Of a stretch of 36,947 nt of DNA, positions 16,278-25,151 are shown piece by piece. Both the position numbers and the translations under genes were made by a program. Where the stretch lies: NCBI RefSeq assembly GCF_005217525.1, contig NZ_PNXQ01000010.1, positions 1,486 to 38,432 on the forward strand, given 5' to 3'. How positions within the stretch are numbered: the first letter of the stretch is position 1; each line of letters begins with the position of its first letter. The notes under the pieces are model-generated. The model was not told the DNA's origin and searched no databases. It saw only the letters and a list, made by a program, of their open reading frames with translations. Source of the DNA: Paenibacillus terrae. GTDB lineage: Bacteria; Bacillota; Bacilli; Paenibacillales; Paenibacillaceae.

Positions 16278-18614
16278 TTGAAGAATAGGTGGTCTGGTTT
16301 TCTGGCGTTGGTCATCCTGATCTCAAGTTTTACATCATATGCAGGGTTTGCATTCGCGGCTGATCCGGTGCTTTCCAAGATTGTTCTTTCCTCTAACGAG
16401 GTAACTGTGCAGCAGGGCGATACATCTGCGATAACGGCTACGGCTGTTTTTAGCGATGGGACAACCTCAAATGTAACTGTAAGCACGGATTGGAAAAGTG
16501 ATAATACTTCTATTGCTACGGTATATAACGGTACGGTTTCAGGTAAGGGCGAAGGGGAAGCAACTGTGGTTGCGACCTATAAAGATAAGATACAATCGGT
16601 TCAGGTACATGTAACGAAAAAGGTTAAGGCGCTCACATCCAGTGTGCAAAGCCTGAGCTTGCGTTCAAGCGGCAAAGGACAGGTCGATCTGACAGCGACT
16701 TACAGTGATAACACGACAGCTCAGGTATCGGGTGATGCGACTTGGACCTCGGATAATCAAAAGGTGGCTACTGTTGTTAACGGATTGGTTACCGCTCAGG
16801 GAGCAGGTACAGCCAATATTAAGGCTGTATACGGTCAACAAACCGTAACGATTGCTGTGCAGGTGGAGCAGGTCAAGCGTCTGGATGCCAGTTCATCAGA
16901 AGTTTCTCTTTTGTTGAAGGATACCGAAAAGGTAAAATTGACAGCGACCTTCCCGGATGGAACGGTGCAGGATGTTACTGAGTCCGCAGAGTGGAGCTCC
17001 AGCAATGCAGCCGTAGCGGATGTGCTGAAAGGCACCATTACTGGCTACAGCGCGGGTAAAGCGACGATTACAGGTAAATACGGTACGATGTCTGCTAGCA
17101 TTTCAGTGGATGTCGATCAAACGAATAAGCTGAAAGCTAGCGAATCCAATATTTTTCTCCGTTTGGATGAATCCAAGAAAATACAGGTTTCCGCTGTTTA
17201 CCCGGATGGAACGGTAACGGATGTTACAGATAAAGCTGCTTGGACATCAAGCGATGAGAAAATTGCGACGGTGAATAAAGGAACGATTATGGCAATTGGA
17301 GCGGGTTCAGCTACGGTGACCGCTAAGTATGGTGATAAGACAGTTTCGATTAAAACGGACGTTGAAACCTCCAGATATCTCGATTTGAGTGAGGACAAGC
17401 TGAGCCTGAGCGCCAAGGAAACCAAAAAGCTCAAGCTGACCGCTACGTATGTAACAGGTACGGAAGAAGATATTACAAGCAAGGCAGATTGGAAATCCAG
17501 CAATGAAGATATTGCATTTGTCAGTAAGGGCGAAGTAACGGGCTATAAAACAGGTGAGGCAACGATCACTGCTTCCTATGGGGGCAAAACAGTCACAGCG
17601 GCGGTATCTGTGAATGTGCCTGGTGACTTGTCCCTATCCTCCAAAACAGCAACGATTGATATTAATGAGGATTATGTTGCTACTCTGACCGCTACGTATG
17701 CGGATGGTCGTAAGGAAGATGTGACACAGGATGCAGAATGGACTTCAAGTGCGGAAGATGTTGCTTCCGTATCCAAAGGAACAATTACGGGTAAAGCAGC
17801 GGGTAAGGCGGTTGTTACCGCCACTTATAATGGCAAAAAGCTGACCATTAATGTACAAGTCGGTCTCGTAGACCGTTTGGAAACAGACACACGCGTGATT
17901 GCGCTTGGTGCCCAGGAAACGAAGCAGTTGAAAGTAACAGGCGTCAAGAGCGGCGGTACAAAAACAGATGTAACCAAGGATGCTACCTGGACTACCAGCA
18001 ATGTGAAGGTGGTCGAGGTTAGCGAGGGCTTGATCAAAGCGAATGGCAGTGGCAAGGCTACTGTTACAGCTTCTTATGGCAAGCAAAGCATTACATTTAC
18101 AGTAGAAGTGGATGTAGCGCAACAGATTGAGGCGGATGCTATCGCGTTATCGCTTAAATCCGGGGATCAAAAAACCATCGCAATTGTGGTCAAATCCAGT
18201 GATGGCAAAGAAAAGGACGTTACGGCCCAAGCCGAATGGAAAACGATGAATTATAAGGTAGCTACAGTCAAAAAGGGCCAGGTTACCGCGGTAGGCTACG
18301 GTAAAACCAATATTCAAGCGAAGTTTGGCGGGAAATATATCACCGTACCTGTGGATGTCGATACGCTTAAATATTTGCAAACCGACGAAGTCTCGTTGAA
18401 TTTGAAAGTAGGACAAGTAGCTAAGGTTACGGCTACAGCTACGTATAAGGATGAGTCGGAGAAGGATGTATCCAAGCCAGCAGTCTGGTCCTCGTCCCGA
18501 ATTATTGTTGCTACAGTCAAAGATGGCAGCATTAAGGCACAGGGTAAGGGTAAAGCTGTAATTACCGTGAAATATGCAGGAAAAACAACGAAGGTACAGG
18601 TGAACGTTCAGTAG
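16278..18614 (+). CDS. Secreted protein of nine bacterial Ig-like (BIG2) repeats
   Basis: 778 residues. A Sec signal (about 1-27, ending AFA) is followed by nine tandem repeats of about 80 residues. Each has the pattern LxLTATYxDGTxxDVTxxAxWxSSNxxVAxVxxGxVxGxGxGxATITAxYGGK. There is no LPXTG, no S-layer motif and no C-terminal anchor, so it is either free or held non-covalently. BIG2 repeats are typical of adhesins and cell-surface spacers. TTG start nine nt after GGGAGGG. A small hairpin (CGAAA...TTTCG, 16234-16257) lies just before the ribosome site and may affect translation. Confidence 0.9.
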   Translation: MKNRWSGFLALVILISSFTSYAGFAFAADPVLSKIVLSSNEVTVQQGDTSAITATAVFSDGTTSNVTVSTDWKSDNTSIATVYNGTVSGKGEGEATVVATYKDKIQSVQVHVTKKVKALTSSVQSLSLRSSGKGQVDLTATYSDNTTAQVSGDATWTSDNQKVATVVNGLVTAQGAGTANIKAVYGQQTVTIAVQVEQVKRLDASSSEVSLLLKDTEKVKLTATFPDGTVQDVTESAEWSSSNAAVADVLKGTITGYSAGKATITGKYGTMSASISVDVDQTNKLKASESNIFLRLDESKKIQVSAVYPDGTVTDVTDKAAWTSSDEKIATVNKGTIMAIGAGSATVTAKYGDKTVSIKTDVETSRYLDLSEDKLSLSAKETKKLKLTATYVTGTEEDITSKADWKSSNEDIAFVSKGEVTGYKTGEATITASYGGKTVTAAVSVNVPGDLSLSSKTATIDINEDYVATLTATYADGRKEDVTQDAEWTSSAEDVASVSKGTITGKAAGKAVVTATYNGKKLTINVQVGLVDRLETDTRVIALGAQETKQLKVTGVKSGGTKTDVTKDATWTTSNVKVVEVSEGLIKANGSGKATVTASYGKQSITFTVEVDVAQQIEADAIALSLKSGDQKTIAIVVKSSDGKEKDVTAQAEWKTMNYKVATVKKGQVTAVGYGKTNIQAKFGGKYITVPVDVDTLKYLQTDEVSLNLKVGQVAKVTATATYKDESEKDVSKPAVWSSSRIIVATVKDGSIKAQGKGKAVITVKYAGKTTKVQVNVQ

Positions 18615-18618
18615 GAAA

Positions 18619-18665
18619 AAAGGGGTGTCCCAAAAGCCATGGAAATGGCAATGGGGCGCCCCTTT
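18619..18665 (+). terminator. Terminator after the Ig-repeat gene
   Basis: A stem of about 13 bp (AAAGGGGTGTCCC with GGGGCGCCCCTTT, two G-U pairs) five nt after the stop codon, with an inner CCAT/ATGG stem. The T run is only three bases long. Confidence 0.6.
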
Positions 18666-18915
18666 GCTATGGAGAAGGATTTTCGTTGGCACTCAGATGG
18701 ACGCTTCGTGAACGGACCGTTGTTGCAATCGCTGTGGTGCCCAGATTTTTACTATTCCCCTTAGTGGTGAAAATCCGGGCACAAAGGCGACCACTTCCGC
18801 TTTTCCACAATCGTTCCGTCCTCTCCGCTTCTTTAAGCGAAACAGGTTCTACAATCCTTCTAAAATCAATCAAGCCGCTCTTTGGTAAAATGGATGTGTC
18901 GAGCAAGCATTTCAC
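18666..18915. repeat. Structured stretch, possible interspersed repeat
   Basis: About 250 nt between two convergent genes. It contains a strong hairpin, GTGCCC(a)GATTTT...AAAATC(c)GGGCAC (18737-18782), flanked by shorter complementary pieces (TGTGG/CCACA; CGCTT/AAGCG). An 82-codon frame is open on the minus strand (18667-18915, GTG start), but it has no ribosome site and its translation looks non-protein-like and rich in basic residues. I suspect a genome repeat seen in related Paenibacillus; that is from memory and not shown here. A real small gene coupled to sdaAA is less likely. Confidence 0.35.
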
Positions 18916-18923
18916 CTTAGAAA

Positions 18924-19823
18924 CTACGACTTATCCTTCTTGGATGGTATGTTGCGCGTAAGCGACTCCGTCAGACGCTTGCCGGTCGGCGTTTGGGCCA
19001 AGCCGCCTTTGGCGGTCTCGCGGTGCTTGGACGGCATTGCGCTGCCGACTTCGAGCATCACGTCGATGACTTCGTCAGACGGGATGGCGCTGCGCACACC
19101 CGCCAGAGCCATATCCGCGGCGGCAAGCGCGGTCACGGCTCCCAGCCCGTTGCGCACGATGCATGGAATCTCCACGAGTCCGGCGACGGGGTCGCAAATC
19201 AGGCCGAGCGTGTTCTTGAGCGCGAGGCCTACTGCATGGATGGCCTGCTCTGGCGTACCGCCGCGCAGCTCGACCATGGCACCTGCTGCCATCCCGATGG
19301 CTGAGCCAATCTCGGCCTGGCAGCCTCCCTCCGCGCCGGAGATGAAGGAATTGTTGGCGATGACGTAGCCAATCGCTCCAGCGGCGAACAGTCCGCGCAC
19401 CATATGCTCGTCATCCCAGCCGAACCGCTCCTGCGCGCTGATGAACACGCCGGGTATGACCCCGCATGAGCCTGCGGTGGGCGTGGCGACAATGCGACCC
19501 ATGGACGCATTGACCTCCGACACGGAGAGGGCGTACGCCATAGCGAGTGCCGAGGCATCGCCGGAGCAGGTTTCTCCTGCGCGCAAATATTCCGCCAGGC
19601 GTTTGCCATCGCCGCCCGTCAAACCGCTGCGGGATACGGTGTCCTGTGTTTGTCCGCGATGAACGGCCTCCTTCATGACTTCATAATAATCAGACATTTG
19701 GCGGAAGATTTCTTCCTCCGGTGTGTTCGTCTCTTGTACCTGTTCCTTGATCATCAAGCGACCAATCGTAGTGGATTCCTCGGCGCACAAGGCACCTAAT
19801 TCATGCAAATGGCTAAACCGCAT
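18924..19823 (-). CDS. sdaAA: L-serine dehydratase, alpha (iron-sulfur) subunit
   Basis: 299 residues of the SDH alpha family. Conserved Cys motifs expected to hold the 4Fe-4S cluster are present: TAGSCGVIPG, SGAEGGCQAEIGSA and CDPVAGLVEIPC. With the beta subunit it converts L-serine to pyruvate and ammonia. Its start overlaps the end of sdaAB by 11 nt, so translation is coupled. The local sequence is noticeably GC-rich compared with the surrounding window. Confidence 0.95.
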   Translation of the reverse strand: MRFSHLHELGALCAEESTTIGRLMIKEQVQETNTPEEEIFRQMSDYYEVMKEAVHRGQTQDTVSRSGLTGGDGKRLAEYLRAGETCSGDASALAMAYALSVSEVNASMGRIVATPTAGSCGVIPGVFISAQERFGWDDEHMVRGLFAAGAIGYVIANNSFISGAEGGCQAEIGSAIGMAAGAMVELRGGTPEQAIHAVGLALKNTLGLICDPVAGLVEIPCIVRNGLGAVTALAAADMALAGVRSAIPSDEVIDVMLEVGSAMPSKHRETAKGGLAQTPTGKRLTESLTRNIPSKKDKS

Positions 19824-20502
19824 CGGATTCAGCTCCTTTTTTCAAGTTAATCATTTTGATTTCATACATATAAGGCAAAGCCCGCAGCTCGGCAATTAAT
19901 TCAGCAGAAGCCGGGCTATCGGTTTCAATGGCAGTGAGCGCTTCGCCATCCCGACCTTTGCGATCCACGTGCATATAGGCAATGTTAATGTCAGCCGCGC
20001 CCAGCGCTGAAGTCACCACGCCCAATGTTCCGGGCTTATCCGAGTGGAGAAGCACCAGCGTAGGCAGTTCTCCGGTTAGATTGACCCGAAATTCGTTGAG
20101 CTGCTGAACATGAATGTTTCCGCCGCCGATCGAGGAGCCTAGCAGCGTACGCTGATCTTCATCCTTCCATAGCTCGAAGCGAACGGTGTTCGGATGGGGG
20201 GCGGGCAGTCCGCTGACAGCGAACTCTACTTCCATCCCGGCTTGCTCTGCACATTGCTCGGCATCCGGGATCCGGTAGTCGTCTGTATCGTAATTCAGCA
20301 GTCCGGCGATGAGTGCCAGGTCTGTACCGTGTCCCTTGTACGTATCGGCAAATGATCCGTACAGCGTCATGCGGGCACGGTCAGGCTGCACACCTAGCCA
20401 GTGCCGGGCAACACGTGCGAGCCGCACCGCGCCTGCGGTATGCGAGCTGGAGGGTCCGGTCATAGCCGGACCAATAATGGAAAATACATCCTTAAAACGC
20501 AT
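19813..20502 (-). CDS. sdaAB: L-serine dehydratase, beta subunit
   Basis: About 229 residues: the SDH beta domain (DVFSIIGPAMTGPSSSHTAGAVRLA, then SFADTYKGHGTDLAL) and a C-terminal ACT domain (TLVLLHSDKPGTLGVVTSALG), which commonly binds an amino acid such as serine. Start at 20502, eight nt after AGGGGG; an upstream ATG at 20532 has no ribosome site. First gene after the glycine riboswitch; the two-subunit arrangement is the Bacillus type. Confidence 0.94.
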   Translation of the reverse strand: MRFKDVFSIIGPAMTGPSSSHTAGAVRLARVARHWLGVQPDRARMTLYGSFADTYKGHGTDLALIAGLLNYDTDDYRIPDAEQCAEQAGMEVEFAVSGLPAPHPNTVRFELWKDEDQRTLLGSSIGGGNIHVQQLNEFRVNLTGELPTLVLLHSDKPGTLGVVTSALGAADINIAYMHVDRKGRDGEALTAIETDSPASAELIAELRALPYMYEIKMINLKKGAESDAV

Positions 20503-20600
20503 GATGTGGCCCCCTGTATGTTTGAATACCATAGTATATGGTGCTGCCGCGCCTTTGCGCGGGTGTGACGGTTTCTAATGCTGACGCAGCATGTAAGCAC

Positions 20601-20637
20601 AAAAAAGACAGGATAAGGAAATTTCCCTTATCTCTGT
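20601..20637 (-). terminator. Riboswitch-controlled terminator upstream of sdaAB
   Basis: Minus strand: GACAG(a)GATAAGG...CCTTATC(c)TGTC followed by six Ts. Its 5' arm overlaps the 3' end of the second glycine aptamer, the geometry of an expression platform in which ligand binding prevents termination. Confidence 0.88.
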
Positions 20638-20830
20638 CCTGGTTACCTGAGAGTTTCGTGCGGTGTAATACCGCCTTACCCCTTGGGTGGCTTGCGCTCT
20701 CTCCAGAGTTGCGTCAGATGACGATACATGGACCTGAGAGATTATCCGCCAGCCGGGTGCTGACGTCTTGCTCCTTCGGTGCTGCCGGGATGTAATTCCC
20801 AGACAGACTCTCCCGTCATCTTCATTCGCG
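20637..20830 (-). ncRNA. Tandem glycine riboswitch
   Basis: Two consecutive glycine aptamers on the minus strand. The first has GGGAGAG, GCACCGAAGGAGCAA and AATCTCTCAGG. The second has GGAGAGAGCGCAAGC, CACCCAAGGGGTAA and AAACTCTCAGG with ACCAGGACAGAG. The linker is short, as in gcvT-type riboswitches. The terminator follows directly and the first gene is sdaAB, so glycine should switch on serine breakdown. A TTGACA lies upstream (20878-20883 on the plus strand) as a candidate -35, but the -10 is poor. Confidence 0.93.
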
Positions 20831-21038
20831 TATACCGTTCAACATTTCCTCCTAAGCGTAATGTATGCCATGCCCGGTGTCAATCACTGGCTGAGATTTT
20901 ACAAAATCAGGTGTCTTCTCAATAAAAAAGATTAAATTTTACATAATTATGGATGAAAGCAGGAAGGAATTAGAAGGTTGATAGCTAATCTGATAGAGGA
21001 CAAGCTAATTTATGGAATAATAGGAGGGGCATTTACGT

Positions 21039-22634
21039 ATGGTAAAAGGTTTCAGGTTCACAGGTTCCCGCTTGAAAAGAATGCTGCATCTGGCGGCAAT
21101 GGTATCACTGCTGATAGGAATTTTTGTTCCATTCGGTCAGGTCAATGCAGAGGGCGCATTGACGGTAGCGGAAGCGCTTCAGAGCCAAAGCAGCGGAGGT
21201 ACGGTGACGGTAGAAGGCTACGTCGTCGGACATGCCACCGGATCGAAAACGGCTAATTTCTCTGCCCCGTTTGCCAACGATTTTAACGTACTGATTGCGG
21301 ATCAGGCAAGTGAACGCAATACGTCTAATCTGTTAAATGTACAATTGACATCTGCGTATAGAGGACCATTCGGGCTGTCAGGCCATCCTGAGCTCATCGG
21401 CAGCAAAATTCGCGTGACAGGTACGCTGGGTGCCTATAACAATTTTGGTGGAGTGAAAAGCCCAAGCGCTCTGGAACTGGTAAATGGAAGCGATCCTGGG
21501 AATCCTGGCGAGCCTGGTCCTGGTACCCCAGGTCAACCCGGTACGACATTGCCGGATGGAAAAGGCAAAAAAGTGCTGTTCGATAATACGCACGCACAGA
21601 CAGCCGGAGCGGCGGATTGGGTTATAGATGGAGCCTTTTCCGATTTTGCGGGTGGGCTGCGTAATGCTGGTTTTATCGTGGACCAGTTGAACCGTTCCAT
21701 CCCTTTTACCTATGGCGAGCAGGCTATAACGTACGACAAGCTGCGCCCATATGATGTGTTCATCATTGGCGAAGCCAATGTTGCCTTTAAGGCATCCGAG
21801 CAGGCGGCTTTGGTGCAATATGTGAAGAATGGAGGCAGCATTTTCTTCATTTCGGACCACTATAACGCCGACCGTAACAAAAACCGTTGGGATTCCTCCG
21901 AGGTTATGAACGGCTACCGCCGTGGAGCCTATTCCAATCCTGCTAAAGGTATGACAACAGAAGAAGCTGCATCACCAGCGATGCAGGGATTAACCAGTTC
22001 CGACTGGCTGGCGACGAACTTTGGCGTTCGTTTCCGCTACAATGCGCTCGGTGACGTGAATGCTACCGATATCGTAGCCGCAGATCAATCCTTCGGCATT
22101 ACGAAGGGTGTACGTTCGATTGCGATGCATGCTGGTTCTACATTGGCGATTATGGATCCGACCAAGGCTAAAGGAATCGCTTATATCCCTACAGGCACGA
22201 AAAAATGGGGCAATGCCGTGGACCAGGGTGTCTATAACGGAGGGGGCCGTGCTGAAGGACCTTATGCTGCTATAGCCAAGGTAGGTCAGGGCAAGGCAGC
22301 GTTTATCGGTGATTCTTCGCCAGTTGAGGATGCCACGCCGAAATATGTACGTGAGGAAAACGGACAGTCCAAGAAGACGTACGATGGCTTCAAGGAAGTG
22401 GACGATTCCACCTTCCTGGTACAAACCGTCCAATGGCTTGCATGGAAGCAGGACTATACGAAGCTGTCCGATGTGGCGGGTCTGACACTGGATCAGCCAA
22501 CACAGCTGCTGCCGTTCGAGGAGCCTGCGGCTTCTACGGAACCGCAGGCTGAGCCTTGGGCTGCTCCGGCAGCGGGCTACAAATGGTACGATCCAAGAAC
22601 GTTCAAGTCCGGCTCCTATGGAGCGGCTTCGTAA
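21039..22634 (+). CDS. Secreted DUF6359 plus GATase-like domain protein
   Basis: 531 residues. Sec signal at about 1-38 (VNA end). A DUF6359-type OB-like domain (about 40-148, GGTVTVEGYVVGHATGS...IADQASERNTSNLLNVQL) resembles the N-terminus of YhcR-type nucleases. A Gly/Pro linker with collagen-like GEPGPG triplets follows. Then a GATase/DUF4350-like Rossmann domain (about 165-490; KVLFDNTHAQTAGAADWV, YDVFIIGEAN, VKNGGSIFFISDH). No catalytic Cys triad is evident. No cell-wall anchor is seen. Function unknown; carbohydrate or nucleic-acid binding outside the cell is possible. Start follows AGGAGGGG. Confidence 0.75.
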   Translation: MVKGFRFTGSRLKRMLHLAAMVSLLIGIFVPFGQVNAEGALTVAEALQSQSSGGTVTVEGYVVGHATGSKTANFSAPFANDFNVLIADQASERNTSNLLNVQLTSAYRGPFGLSGHPELIGSKIRVTGTLGAYNNFGGVKSPSALELVNGSDPGNPGEPGPGTPGQPGTTLPDGKGKKVLFDNTHAQTAGAADWVIDGAFSDFAGGLRNAGFIVDQLNRSIPFTYGEQAITYDKLRPYDVFIIGEANVAFKASEQAALVQYVKNGGSIFFISDHYNADRNKNRWDSSEVMNGYRRGAYSNPAKGMTTEEAASPAMQGLTSSDWLATNFGVRFRYNALGDVNATDIVAADQSFGITKGVRSIAMHAGSTLAIMDPTKAKGIAYIPTGTKKWGNAVDQGVYNGGGRAEGPYAAIAKVGQGKAAFIGDSSPVEDATPKYVREENGQSKKTYDGFKEVDDSTFLVQTVQWLAWKQDYTKLSDVAGLTLDQPTQLLPFEEPAASTEPQAEPWAAPAAGYKWYDPRTFKSGSYGAAS

Positions 22635-22669
22635 GCAGCGAAGTGAGCACAATTTGAGCTGGACCAGCC

Positions 22670-22708
22670 AGTCGCTTGATCCCTTTAAGGGGGTCAGGCG
22701 ACTTTTTT
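22670..22708 (+). terminator. Terminator after the DUF6359 gene
   Basis: AGTCGC(t)TGA(t)CCC...GGG(g)TCA(g)GCGACT followed by six Ts; 36 nt after the stop codon. Confidence 0.92.
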
Positions 22709-22748
22709 GGTGCTGAAAATTAGCTTGTGGTTGGTTATTTCATTACAT

Positions 22749-22886
22749 TTTGTGCCAGAAACAGCATTGAATCCACTGATGAGCATGGGTAAGCAAATTG
22801 AGGAAAATCTCGATTATCATGCGACTCTCTCCACGAAACAGAAAAAGGTGCGTGTGCTGGAACTGGATAACCGGATGGACCTTGCT
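22749..22886 (+). pseudogene. Relic of an OppD-type ABC transporter ATPase
   Basis: About 46 codons resemble the segment after the Q loop of oligopeptide/nickel importer ATPases (PETALNPLMSMGKQIEENL, then HATLSTKQKKVRVLEL). The Q-loop Gln is replaced (FVPE for FQEP). Neither Walker A upstream nor the LSGG/Walker B region downstream is present. The frame is open from 22707 to 22925 but starts within the T run of a terminator and lacks a ribosome site. It is a leftover of a lost gene. Confidence 0.55.
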
Positions 22887-22946
22887 ATTGTGCTGACAGA
22901 ACGTTCAGGCTGGCGGCAGCTCTGATCAAGCTATGTGTAATGAGTG

Positions 22947-23597
22947 CTAATGAGTACGAACTTCCAGCCTGCGTGCAAGTAGCGACATGCTGTAATTAAC
23001 AGTGAAGTACAGGAAGGCGGCGAATAGCAGAGCCGGAATGACGAAGGATTGGTTTTGACCTCCGACAATCTGAATGTTATGCGTCAGCTCCGGCAGACTG
23101 ATAATGACCGCGAGAGAAGTATCCTTGAGCAGGGAAATGAACTGGCTGACGATAGGTGGCACCATGCGGCGGAGCGCTTGCGGCAGAATGATATGCCATA
23201 ACGTTCTGGAATAGCTCAGCCCGGAGGACCGTGCAGCTTCAATCTGTCCTTTATGAACGGAGTTCAAGCCGCTACGGACAATCTCGGCGATCATGGCCCC
23301 CTCAAAGATCGACAGGCCCGTAATAGCTGCCCATTTGAGCGAAATGGATAGGCCAATGGACGGTAAGACCATACCGATGAAAAAAATAATGAGCAATAAC
23401 GGAAGATTGCGAATCAGATCGATTAAAAAGGCTGCTACTTGTGAAATGACAGGTAAGCGCGTATAGCGCAGGATACCAAACACGATACCGAGCACGAAGC
23501 TGAACATGATGGAATAAACGGAGACCTCTAGCGTTAGCAGGAAGCCCTCCAGTATAAAACGCACATTAGGCCATACAAACAAGCCGCTGAAATCCAT
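22947..23597 (-). CDS. glnP: Glutamine-type ABC importer permease (GlnP-like)
   Basis: 216 residues, about five membrane helices, HisM/GlnP family, with the EAA loop EAARSSGLSYSRTLWHIILPQALRRMVPP. Last gene of the four-gene operon; start follows GAGGAGG by eight nt and lies 14 nt after the other permease. The two permeases likely form a heterodimer. Confidence 0.9.
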   Translation of the reverse strand: MDFSGLFVWPNVRFILEGFLLTLEVSVYSIMFSFVLGIVFGILRYTRLPVISQVAAFLIDLIRNLPLLLIIFFIGMVLPSIGLSISLKWAAITGLSIFEGAMIAEIVRSGLNSVHKGQIEAARSSGLSYSRTLWHIILPQALRRMVPPIVSQFISLLKDTSLAVIISLPELTHNIQIVGGQNQSFVIPALLFAAFLYFTVNYSMSLLARRLEVRTH

Positions 23598-23611
23598 ACG
23601 GGCTTCCCTCC

Positions 23612-24271
23612 TCAGGATGTTTTGGACAGACGACGCTCCATATACAGGACAAAAAAGCTAAGTGGAACCGTCAAGGTAAGGTATAGCAACGCTGTGATGG
23701 CATAGACGGTGATGGGCATAAAGGTATCCGAGTTAATCAGATCCGAATAATACATCAGGTCCAGTCCGGCTACTATGGCCAGTACGGAAGAGTTTTTGAC
23801 CAGATTGATGAACTGGTTGCCAATCGCAGGCAGTACAATTTTAATCGCTTGCGGCAAAATAATACTGATCATCGTCTGGTTGTAGCTCAGCCCGGAGGAG
23901 CGTGCGGCTTCAAATTGCCCCTTCGGTACAGACTGGATGCCGGCACGTATCGCTTCTGCAATAAAGGAGGCTGTGTACACGGTCAAGCCAAGCGTTCCAG
24001 ATGTAAATCCGTCCAAAGGAACGCCCAGAGTGGGAAGTCCCAGATAAAAGAACAACACAACGATCAGCAACGGTATATTACGAATGACCTCTACGTAGAC
24101 GGTGCCAATCCAGTTCAGCCATTGAAAGGGCGCAATTCGGAGGATGGCGATGATCGCCCCCAGAATAAAGCTTCCGATCAAGGCAATGACACTGGCTTGA
24201 ACGGTATGAAGCAAGCCTTCTATGAAGCGGTCGCTATGGTCGAAAAGTACGTTGATATCAAAAGTAAGCAT
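23612..24271 (-). CDS. glnM: Glutamine-type ABC importer permease (GlnM-like)
   Basis: 219 residues of the same permease family, EAA loop EAARSSGLSYNQTMISIILPQAIKIVLP, about five membrane helices. It lies 18 nt after the binding protein gene. Gene order Q-H-M-P matches the B. subtilis glnQHMP operon. Confidence 0.9.
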   Translation of the reverse strand: MLTFDINVLFDHSDRFIEGLLHTVQASVIALIGSFILGAIIAILRIAPFQWLNWIGTVYVEVIRNIPLLIVVLFFYLGLPTLGVPLDGFTSGTLGLTVYTASFIAEAIRAGIQSVPKGQFEAARSSGLSYNQTMISIILPQAIKIVLPAIGNQFINLVKNSSVLAIVAGLDLMYYSDLINSDTFMPITVYAITALLYLTLTVPLSFFVLYMERRLSKTS

Positions 24272-24289
24272 CTGCGGATGGCACCCCCA

Positions 24290-25120
24290 TTATTCGGGTT
24301 TAGCCCCAAACCATTGCTCGTGGAGCTTATCGTATTCACCGTTGCTTTTCAGTTCCCTGAGCGTGTCGTTAATGGCTTGCAGCAATTCGGTTTGTCCCTT
24401 CTTCACTGCAATACCGTAAGGCTCCTCTGTGAAGTTCCCGCCTACGAGGGTATAATTCGGGTCTTGCTGTTGCATGCCGAGCAGAATAGAGTTATCGGTG
24501 GTCAACGCCTGCCCTTGACCTGCCTTGAGTGCGTTGAATGCATCCTGGTAGTTTTCGAACTCCAGTATAGTCGCTTTGGGTGCTTTTTCGCGGATATTTT
24601 TGGCGGAGGTGGAGCCTTTAACGGCGAGTACCTTGGTAGCGGGGGTTAGGGACTCCAGACCGGTAATCGGACTTCCTTTTTTCACGAGCAGGGACTGCCC
24701 GGCGTTAAAGTAGACATCGCTGAAATCGACCTGCTTTTTACGTTCGTCCGAAATGGTCATGGTTGCGATAATGGCGTCGATGTCCCCGTTTTGCAGCAAG
24801 GTGATTCGTGTCTTGGATGTGACTTCCTTCAATTCAAGCTTGGTTTCGTCTCCAAAAATATGTTTGGCTACCGCCTTGGCAATGTCGATATCGAAGCCTT
24901 CTACTTTCCCGGTAGCTGGGTCCTTCAGACCAAACAGCTTGGTGTCGTATTTCACACCAACGACCAGCTTGCCACGTTGCTTGATGGCTTCCAGCCCGTT
25001 GGCTGCCGCCGACTCATTCCCCGACGTTGCCGTTCCTTGCTTGCCTCCACAGCCAGCCAAAACGAGTAGACAGGACAGCATAAGCAGCATAAGGGCACAC
25101 CATGAATATCTTTTTCTCAT
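24290..25120 (-). CDS. glnH: Glutamine-type ABC importer lipoprotein binding protein
   Basis: 276 residues. Lipoprotein signal with lipobox LAGC (Cys24), then a family 3 amino-acid-binding fold: KLVVGVKYDTKLFGLKD, EGFDIDIAKAVAK, DIDAIIATMTISDERKKQVDFS, and the C-terminal NGEYDKLHEQWFG. Family 3 covers Gln, Glu, Asp and others; the glutamine call rests on operon order and the nitrogen-control boxes upstream. Confidence 0.88.
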   Translation of the reverse strand: MRKRYSWCALMLLMLSCLLVLAGCGGKQGTATSGNESAAANGLEAIKQRGKLVVGVKYDTKLFGLKDPATGKVEGFDIDIAKAVAKHIFGDETKLELKEVTSKTRITLLQNGDIDAIIATMTISDERKKQVDFSDVYFNAGQSLLVKKGSPITGLESLTPATKVLAVKGSTSAKNIREKAPKATILEFENYQDAFNALKAGQGQALTTDNSILLGMQQQDPNYTLVGGNFTEEPYGIAVKKGQTELLQAINDTLRELKSNGEYDKLHEQWFGAKPE

Positions 25121-25151
25121 TTGAACAATCCCCTTTCGATTAAAGGTCTGT

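Noticed and set aside
19229..19609. Long open frames opposite or alternative to sdaAA
   Set aside because: They result from high GC content in the real gene; no ribosome sites and no recognisable protein features.
20820..20860. Possible leader peptide (AGGAGG-AA-ATG, seven codons) before the glycine riboswitch
   Set aside because: Ribosome site to ATG spacing of two nt is too short and the riboswitch explains control of the operon.
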